NCBI GenBank assembly: GCA_002393095.1
Contig: DGII01000147.1
Coordinates: forward strand, 1-37,056
Reading direction: 5' to 3'
Source of the DNA: Lachnospiraceae bacterium UBA3826
GTDB taxonomy: Bacteria; Bacillota; Clostridia; Lachnospirales; Lachnospiraceae
Length of the DNA stretch: 37,056 bases
Position numbers and translations under genes: made by a program. Within the stretch, counting starts at the first letter, position 1; every line of letters starts with the position of its first letter. The notes beneath the pieces are model-generated. The model searched no databases. It was not told the DNA's origin and worked only from the letters and a program-made list of their open reading frames with translations. This document shows, one piece after another, positions 32,007 through 37,056 of this stretch.

Positions 32007-33257
32007 ATGGATGGTGGAATTTTATCTCAGGACGAGATAAATGCACTGCTTGGCGGAATGGCAGCAGATGCACCTGCGGATGCCGCACCGGAAGCGGCAG
32101 CGGAGCCTTCGGCACCTGCCGAGGCAGCGGGATCACCTGCACCGGCATCAAGCGGATTCACACTTACCGACATTGAGAAAGATGCCATTGGCGAAGTAGC
32201 CAATATTAGCATGGGAACATCAGCCACGACTCTATTTTCCCTTGTTAATCAGAAGGTTAATATCACGACTCCCGTAGTAAGCATAAGTAACTGGGAGAAG
32301 CTTACGAAAGATAAGGAACGTCCGTGTGTATTCATACAGATCAAGTACACTGTGGGACTGGACGGCTCCAATATCTTAATCCTTAAGGAAGATGATGTTA
32401 AGATAATCACCGACCTTATGATGGGAGGCGACGGAACCAATACAGACGGAGAACTCGGAGAACTGCACTTAAGCGCCATATCCGAGGCCATGAACCAGAT
32501 GATGGGTTCGTCTGCGACATCTCTGTCGCAGATGCTTGGCAAGATGATAGATATCTCTCCGCCGACGGCTGATCTGGTGGATGTGCAGACGGAGAAGCTT
32601 GAAGGAACGGATGTGGCTAATTTCTTAGCCGGAGACTTCGTTGAGATATCCTTCAGGATGCAGATAGGCGATTTGGTGGACTCTACGATATTGCAGTTGT
32701 ATCCGATAGAGTTCGCTAAGGAGATAGTAGATACCTTCATGGGTGGCGGTCTCTTGGAGACAGCGCCGGCACCGGAACCAGAACCGGCGCCTGCACCGAC
32801 TGCGGCACCCACACCCGCACCGGCACCGGAGCCTGTGGCTTATACACCTCCGCCGGCAGCGCCTACACCCGCACCGGCACCTGCCGCTGATCAGGGAGCG
32901 GGAATGCAACCGGGATACGGAATGCCGTATCCGATGCCTCCATACGGAATGCCTGCGCCGGGTATGAATTACCAGCCTGCGCAGTTTGAGAACTTCCAGA
33001 ACGGACTCGGAGCTTTGGCAAGCAACGAGAACATAGACCTTATTCTGGATGTACCCTTAGAGGTAACGGTTGAGCTTGGCAGGACCAAGAAATCAATATC
33101 CGAGATTTTGGACTTCTCTCCGGGAACCATCATAGAGCTTGACAGGATAGCCGGAGAACCTATAGATGTACTGGTGAACGGCAAGTTCGTGGCCAAGGGA
33201 GAAGTTGTAGTAATTGAAGAAAGTTTTGGTATTCGAGTAACGGAAATCACAAAATAA
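32007..33257 (+). CDS. fliY: Flagellar switch/CheY-P phosphatase FliY (CheC-FliN)
   Basis: 416 residues. N-terminal ILSQDEINALLGGM (5-18) resembles the CheY-binding peptide of FliM. A CheC-type region follows with both catalytic pairs: E63/N66 (GEVANISMG) and E160/N163 (SEAMNQMMG), so CheY-P dephosphorylation is likely. A Pro/Ala-rich linker (~252-330) joins a FliN SpoA domain (~335-413: LDVPLEVTVELGRTKKSI and FGIRVTEI). FliY replaces plain FliN in many firmicutes. Overlap with its target is close: cheY comes next. GAGGAGGAAT lies before ATG. Confidence 0.95.
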   Translation: MDGGILSQDEINALLGGMAADAPADAAPEAAAEPSAPAEAAGSPAPASSGFTLTDIEKDAIGEVANISMGTSATTLFSLVNQKVNITTPVVSISNWEKLTKDKERPCVFIQIKYTVGLDGSNILILKEDDVKIITDLMMGGDGTNTDGELGELHLSAISEAMNQMMGSSATSLSQMLGKMIDISPPTADLVDVQTEKLEGTDVANFLAGDFVEISFRMQIGDLVDSTILQLYPIEFAKEIVDTFMGGGLLETAPAPEPEPAPAPTAAPTPAPAPEPVAYTPPPAAPTPAPAPAADQGAGMQPGYGMPYPMPPYGMPAPGMNYQPAQFENFQNGLGALASNENIDLILDVPLEVTVELGRTKKSISEILDFSPGTIIELDRIAGEPIDVLVNGKFVAKGEVVVIEESFGIRVTEITK

Positions 33258-33276
33258 GAGTTAGGAGCGAAGAATT

Positions 33277-33639
33277 ATGGCAAAGAACGTTTTAATCTGT
33301 GACGATGCAGCATTCATGAGAATGATGATCAAGGACATCCTTACCAAGAACGGCTACAATGTTGTAGGTGAGGCCGAGAATGGTGCAAAGGGAGTTGAGA
33401 AGTACGGTGAGCTTAAGCCCGATCTTGTGCTTATGGACATCACAATGCCTGAGATGGACGGACTTCAGGCACTTAAGGCGATCAAGAGCAGCGATGCGGA
33501 TGCCAAGGTCATCATGTGTTCGGCTATGGGTCAGCAGGCTATGGTTATTGAGTCTATACAGAACGGAGCCAAGGACTTTATAGTTAAGCCTTTCCAGGCA
33601 GACAGAGTTATAGAGGCGGTTAAGAAGGTTATAGGCTAA
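33277..33639 (+). CDS. cheY: Chemotaxis response regulator CheY
   Basis: 120 residues, single receiver domain. Phosphorylation site D54 in LVLMDITMPEMDG; acidic pair D9/D10; S82 and K104 (IVKPF) complete the active site. No output domain. Phosphorylated CheY binds the FliM/FliY peptides and alters rotation; FliY upstream can dephosphorylate it. AGGAGCG precedes ATG. Confidence 0.96.
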   Translation: MAKNVLICDDAAFMRMMIKDILTKNGYNVVGEAENGAKGVEKYGELKPDLVLMDITMPEMDGLQALKAIKSSDADAKVIMCSAMGQQAMVIESIQNGAKDFIVKPFQADRVIEAVKKVIG

Positions 33640-33644
33640 AGGCA

Positions 33645-34028
33645 ATGAATTCCTTTGCTCAGTTTATGACGGTGCTGCTCATCTTTGTGATTGTGCTTGC
33701 GATCACGTATTTTGTGACCCGATTTATAGGGGTGTATCAGAAGACACAGGGCAGGACCGGTAATATTGAATTGATAGAGAGTGCGCGTATCTCGCCTTCC
33801 GTATACGTTCAGATAGTTCGTGTCGGGAGTAAATATGTTGCGCTTTCTGTGGGGAAGGACAACTCATCCTTCCTGTGTGAACTGTCTGAGGATGAGATCA
33901 GGACCGGGACCGGAACTTCGGCTTCATTAAGCGGCGGAAGCTTTGACAGTATTCTTAATAAGCTGAAGGGCAGGATAAACGGAGAGGATTCCGTAAGCGG
34001 ATTGGAAGACCGTCAGGATGAGAAGTAG
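33645..34028 (+). CDS. fliO: Flagellar export gate assembly protein FliO
   Basis: 127 residues: an N-terminal membrane helix (~8-28: TVLLIFVIVLAITYFV) and a cytoplasmic region with GNIELIESARISPSVYVQIV, the FliO motif. FliO helps assemble FliP rings. Starts 5 nt after cheY with AAAGGC and overlaps fliP by 11 nt. Confidence 0.88.
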   Translation: MNSFAQFMTVLLIFVIVLAITYFVTRFIGVYQKTQGRTGNIELIESARISPSVYVQIVRVGSKYVALSVGKDNSSFLCELSEDEIRTGTGTSASLSGGSFDSILNKLKGRINGEDSVSGLEDRQDEK

Positions 34029-34905
34029 TTTTTGCGTAACACACAAGAGAATATCGCGTACACTATGCCTACTGTTAATGGTGGGCATATTGTGTATAAT
34101 ACCATGTGGTAAGGCGTCAGCCACCGCGGTCGAGAACGGCACGCGTGACAGCAATCTGACAGGCTCTACGGATGAGAGGACCAACATAACGGACCCCGGT
34201 GCGTCGGATGATGCGGATGACCTGAAGGAGCTTAATATAGCCAATACCGTGACGGTAACATACGATAACGGTAACGGTAATGTCAACGGAGCATTAAGGA
34301 TACTCATAACGCTTACGCTTTTAAGTCTTGCTCCGATACTCATCATATGTCTGACAAGCTTTACCCGTATAATAATCGTGCTGCACTTTACCAGACAGGC
34401 CCTTAATACGCAGACCGCGCCGCCCAATCAGGTTATTGTTGGACTGGCGCTGTTTCTTACGTTTTTCATAATGTCGCCTGTCATAACGCAGGTCAGAACA
34501 GAGGCTATAGAGCCCTTTGACAGAGGACAGATAACGCAGCAGGAAGCATTCACCATTGCCATGGACCCCATAAGGGAGTTCATGTACGGTCAGACGCAGA
34601 CCAAGGATGTGCAGATGTTCTTGGAAATATCCGGCACCGAGTGGACGGGCAATATCGATGACATCCCCAATGCCGTCCTTATACCGAGCTTTATGGTGAG
34701 CGAACTCAGGACGGCTTTCATCATAGGTTTCTTAATATATATACCATTTATTGTAATAGATATGGTAGTGGCCAGCGTCCTTATGAGTATGGGTATGATG
34801 ATGCTGCCGCCCACGACTATATCAATGCCCTTTAAGATACTTCTGTTCGTGCTTGCGGACGGATGGAACCTTGTTATAGGTAATCTTGTAAGGACTTTTT
34901 ACTGA
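34018..34905 (+). CDS. fliP: Flagellar export gate protein FliP
   Basis: 295 residues. A cleavable signal sequence (LCLLLMVGILCIIPC, ~16-30) and a variable linker precede four membrane helices with RIIIVLHFTRQALNTQTAPP and MAMDPIREFMY-like stretches, then LIPSFMVSELRTAFIIGF and MMMLPPTTISMPFKILLFV, which define FliP. Five copies form the export gate core with FliQ and FliR. Start overlaps the fliO end. Confidence 0.95.
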   Translation: MRSSFCVTHKRISRTLCLLLMVGILCIIPCGKASATAVENGTRDSNLTGSTDERTNITDPGASDDADDLKELNIANTVTVTYDNGNGNVNGALRILITLTLLSLAPILIICLTSFTRIIIVLHFTRQALNTQTAPPNQVIVGLALFLTFFIMSPVITQVRTEAIEPFDRGQITQQEAFTIAMDPIREFMYGQTQTKDVQMFLEISGTEWTGNIDDIPNAVLIPSFMVSELRTAFIIGFLIYIPFIVIDMVVASVLMSMGMMMLPPTTISMPFKILLFVLADGWNLVIGNLVRTFY

Positions 34906-34930
34906 GCGGGTCAGGTGAAAGGGAGGATAT

Positions 34931-35200
34931 ATGACCATTGATGACGTGACACAGATAATGAGCAGCGGATTATATACCATAGTGGTGACTGCTGCGCCCA
35001 TACTTCTTGTATCACTCGCCATAGGACTGATAGTGAGTATATTTCAGACCGTGACATCGATTCAGGAACAGACGCTCACCTTCGTGCCGAAGCTTTTGGG
35101 GATATTTGCGGCATTGATACTTTTGGGACATTGGATGCTTAATAATATGGTGGAATATCTTACAAGCCTGTGGGCCGATTTTTCGCTGTATATACATTGA
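34931..35200 (+). CDS. fliQ: Flagellar export gate protein FliQ
   Basis: 89 residues with two membrane helices. VTAAPILLVSLAIGLIVSIF and QTVTSIQEQTLTFVPKLLGI are the family signature. Four copies wrap the FliP5-FliR1 core. GGGAGGA lies 5-6 nt before ATG. Confidence 0.95.
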   Translation: MTIDDVTQIMSSGLYTIVVTAAPILLVSLAIGLIVSIFQTVTSIQEQTLTFVPKLLGIFAALILLGHWMLNNMVEYLTSLWADFSLYIH

Positions 35201-35209
35201 TGATGGCTT

Positions 35210-35995
35210 ATGATTGATTACACTGTGAGTATGTATGATGTGGAGTATATGTTATGCATACTGGTCCGTATCAGTATGTTTGTATACGTCGCGCCTTTTT
35301 TCTCACAGAGGGGAATTCCCCGTATGGTAAAGCTTGCGCTTGCGCTTTTCTTAACGGGCATGATGTATTCCCTGATCGGGCCGGATCATGAGAGACTTGA
35401 GTATGAGACGGTCTACGGCTATGCGGTCATAGTGCTTAAGGAAGCCCTGACCGGAGCGATCATCGCATATTCCACTTCCATATGCAATACCATAGTGGAT
35501 TTTGCGGGAAGGATCATGGATATGGAGACGGGCTTGTCCATGAGTAACCTTATAGATCCAACCACCGGACAGTCCGGAAGTATGTCAGGTGTTCTGTATC
35601 AGTATGCAGTGATGCTTATGTTGATCATATCGGGACTTCACAGGTATCTTCTCTCGGCTTTGGCTGATACTTTCACCTTAATTCCGATAAACGGAGCGGT
35701 CTTTAATACGGATAAGATGCTGGAATCGGTGACGATGTTCTTAACGGATTATATAACGATAGGATTCAGGATATGTCTTCCGGTATTTGCGGTGATGCTC
35801 TTACTCAATGCGGTTCTTGGCATAATGGCCAAGGTTGCTCCGCAGATGAACATGTTCGCCGTGGGAATGCAGTTAAAGGTGTTGGTGGGTATATGTGTAC
35901 TGTTCTTCACGGCAACGCTTATGCCAAGCGTAGCGAACTTTATATATACGGAGATGAAGACGATGCTTGTGCGGTTCGTGAGCACCATGATCTAA
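35210..35995 (+). CDS. fliR: Flagellar export gate protein FliR
   Basis: 261 residues with about six membrane helices. FFSQRGIPRMVKLALALFLT, AGRIMDMETGLSMSNLIDPT and MAKVAPQMNMFAVGMQLKVL are typical. A single copy closes the FliP ring. The gene ends ATG-ATC-TAA at 35987-35995, directly at the point where flhB homology begins in the -1 frame; in several Clostridium species fliR and flhB are fused, so this junction is of interest. Confidence 0.94.
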   Translation: MIDYTVSMYDVEYMLCILVRISMFVYVAPFFSQRGIPRMVKLALALFLTGMMYSLIGPDHERLEYETVYGYAVIVLKEALTGAIIAYSTSICNTIVDFAGRIMDMETGLSMSNLIDPTTGQSGSMSGVLYQYAVMLMLIISGLHRYLLSALADTFTLIPINGAVFNTDKMLESVTMFLTDYITIGFRICLPVFAVMLLLNAVLGIMAKVAPQMNMFAVGMQLKVLVGICVLFFTATLMPSVANFIYTEMKTMLVRFVSTMI

Positions 35996-37056
35996 AGCTT
36001 GTCTTAGAGCTTCAGTTTTTTGCGGATGACGGCGAGGGCGGTGAGAAGACCGAGCCCGCCACCCAGAAAAAGCTTGAGGATGCAAGAAAAGAAGGACAGG
36101 TTGCAAAAAGCAGAGAGATAGCCAACGGAGTGGGACTTTTAGCACTTTTTCTTGTGCTTAAGTTATGGACGGGCCCCATGGGTATCAGGTTTTTGCAGTC
36201 TTTTGATTATGTATATAACAGAATACCGACAGTATGCAGGCTGCTTGGCGGAGTGTCTCCGGACAGGGAGATGTCCGTAATATTCAGGGCGGCACTTTTG
36301 CAGATGATAATAATGCTTGCACCGGTGCTTTTGGTAGGCGTGGTCATAGCCTTTTTGTGTGACTATGTGCAGGTGGGCTGGAAGCCTACGGGTAAGCCGC
36401 TTACGCCGAAGTTCAGCAAGCTTGATCCCACCAAGGGCTTTAAGAAGATATTCTCCTCGCAGTCGTTGGTCGAGCTTATTAAGTCCATAGCCAAGATTTT
36501 TTTGATAGCCTATATCACTTATTCATATATCAAGGGTAAGGATAGGCTGCTTTTCGGGCTTTTGGATATGCCGCTCATGCAGGGTATAAGGCTTATAGGT
36601 GATACGGTGATCAATCTGGGAATAAGGATATCAGCCGTATACCTGATAATTGCCGCTGCGGACTTCGCATATCAGAAGTTCAAGTTCAATAAGGACATGA
36701 AGATGACCAAGCAGGAGGTCAAGGAGGAGTACAAGAATCAGGAAGGTAATCCGGAGATAAAGGGCAAGATAAGACAGAGGATGCGTGAGGCCAGTCAGAG
36801 ACGTATGATGCAGTCTGTACCCACGGCCGATGTGGTCATCACGAACCCTACCCATTATGCGGTTGCCATTAAATACGATTCGGAGGTTGCTCCGGCACCG
36901 ATAGTTCTTGCCAAGGGAGCGGACTTTCTTGCACAGAGGATCAAGGAAGCGGCTAAAGAGAATGATATACACATTGTGGAGGACAAGCCGTTAGCCAGAA
37001 TGCTGTATGCCAACGTAGAGGTTGGAGCGCAGGTTCCGCCGGAACTGTATCAGGCG
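35893..37056 (+). CDS. flhB: Flagellar export switch protein FlhB, partial, start uncertain
   Basis: Open to the window end. Conserved sequence begins at LELQFFADD (codon 36004) and continues EKTEPATQKKLEDARKEGQV, four membrane helices, and the self-cleaving NPTH motif at 36844-36855 (ITNPTHYAVAIKY). FlhB controls which substrates the export gate accepts, with FliK. No ATG, GTG or TTG lies in frame between 35893 and 36004; ATG 35893 lies within fliR and adds 37 residues unlike FlhB. The true start may be non-standard, the gene may be joined to fliR by frameshifting, or one base may be missing near 35992. Translation from 36004 gives 351 codons in this window. Confidence 0.85.
   Translation, partial: MCTVLHGNAYAKRSELYIYGDEDDACAVREHHDLKLVLELQFFADDGEGGEKTEPATQKKLEDARKEGQVAKSREIANGVGLLALFLVLKLWTGPMGIRFLQSFDYVYNRIPTVCRLLGGVSPDREMSVIFRAALLQMIIMLAPVLLVGVVIAFLCDYVQVGWKPTGKPLTPKFSKLDPTKGFKKIFSSQSLVELIKSIAKIFLIAYITYSYIKGKDRLLFGLLDMPLMQGIRLIGDTVINLGIRISAVYLIIAAADFAYQKFKFNKDMKMTKQEVKEEYKNQEGNPEIKGKIRQRMREASQRRMMQSVPTADVVITNPTHYAVAIKYDSEVAPAPIVLAKGADFLAQRIKEAAKENDIHIVEDKPLARMLYANVEVGAQVPPELYQA

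Overview
The window reads as chromosomal DNA of a motile, low-to-moderate-GC Gram-positive anaerobe, most likely a Lachnospiraceae member (Butyrivibrio/Roseburia-like). The reasons are the firmicute order topA-codY-flgB, FliY (CheC-FliN) in place of plain FliN, FlbD/SwrD, strong AGGAGG ribosome sites with many TTG/GTG starts, tRNAs without encoded CCA, and heavy AUA use for isoleucine. Genus cannot be settled by eye. All genes lie on the + strand.

Region 1 (1-330) holds three tRNA genes (CAT, probably Ile2; Asp-GTC; Leu-TAA) ending in an intrinsic terminator. Region 2 (360-12800) is a tightly packed surface and signalling block: two paralogous membrane-bound EAL c-di-GMP phosphodiesterases, a lipoprotein with five 26-residue His/Cys repeats and a Thr-Pro stalk, an MBOAT O-acyltransferase, a PTPS-related multi-pass membrane protein, an AlgJ/DHHW-type SGNH-like protein, and manC plus manA for GDP-mannose supply. 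This resembles a c-di-GMP-linked system for making or acetylating a cell-surface glycan. The assignment as one system is inference from gene order.

Region 3 (12800-16030) carries topA and codY, each with a readable promoter. The codY promoter overlaps a 13/15 match to the CodY box, and a second 13/15 match lies just after topA, so autoregulation is likely. Region 4 (16190-37056) is the fla locus: flgB flgC fliE fliF fliG fliH fliI fliJ ylxF/motE-like fliK flgD TIGR02530-type flgE, then a hairpin and a new promoter, then flbD motA motB fliL fliM fliY cheY fliO fliP fliQ fliR and a flhB cut by the window end. Together these encode the rod, MS-ring, C-ring, export gate, export ATPase complex, hook and stator.

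Points worth a second look: flhB has no usable start codon near its conserved N-terminus and reads open back into fliR; a sigma-28-like promoter sits in front of fliK; alternating TGTGGT half-sites sit on the flbD promoter; a helical tail is attached to FlgD; and the surface cluster joins two phosphodiesterases to an acetylation module. I found no insertion sequence, prophage, CRISPR array or plasmid function.
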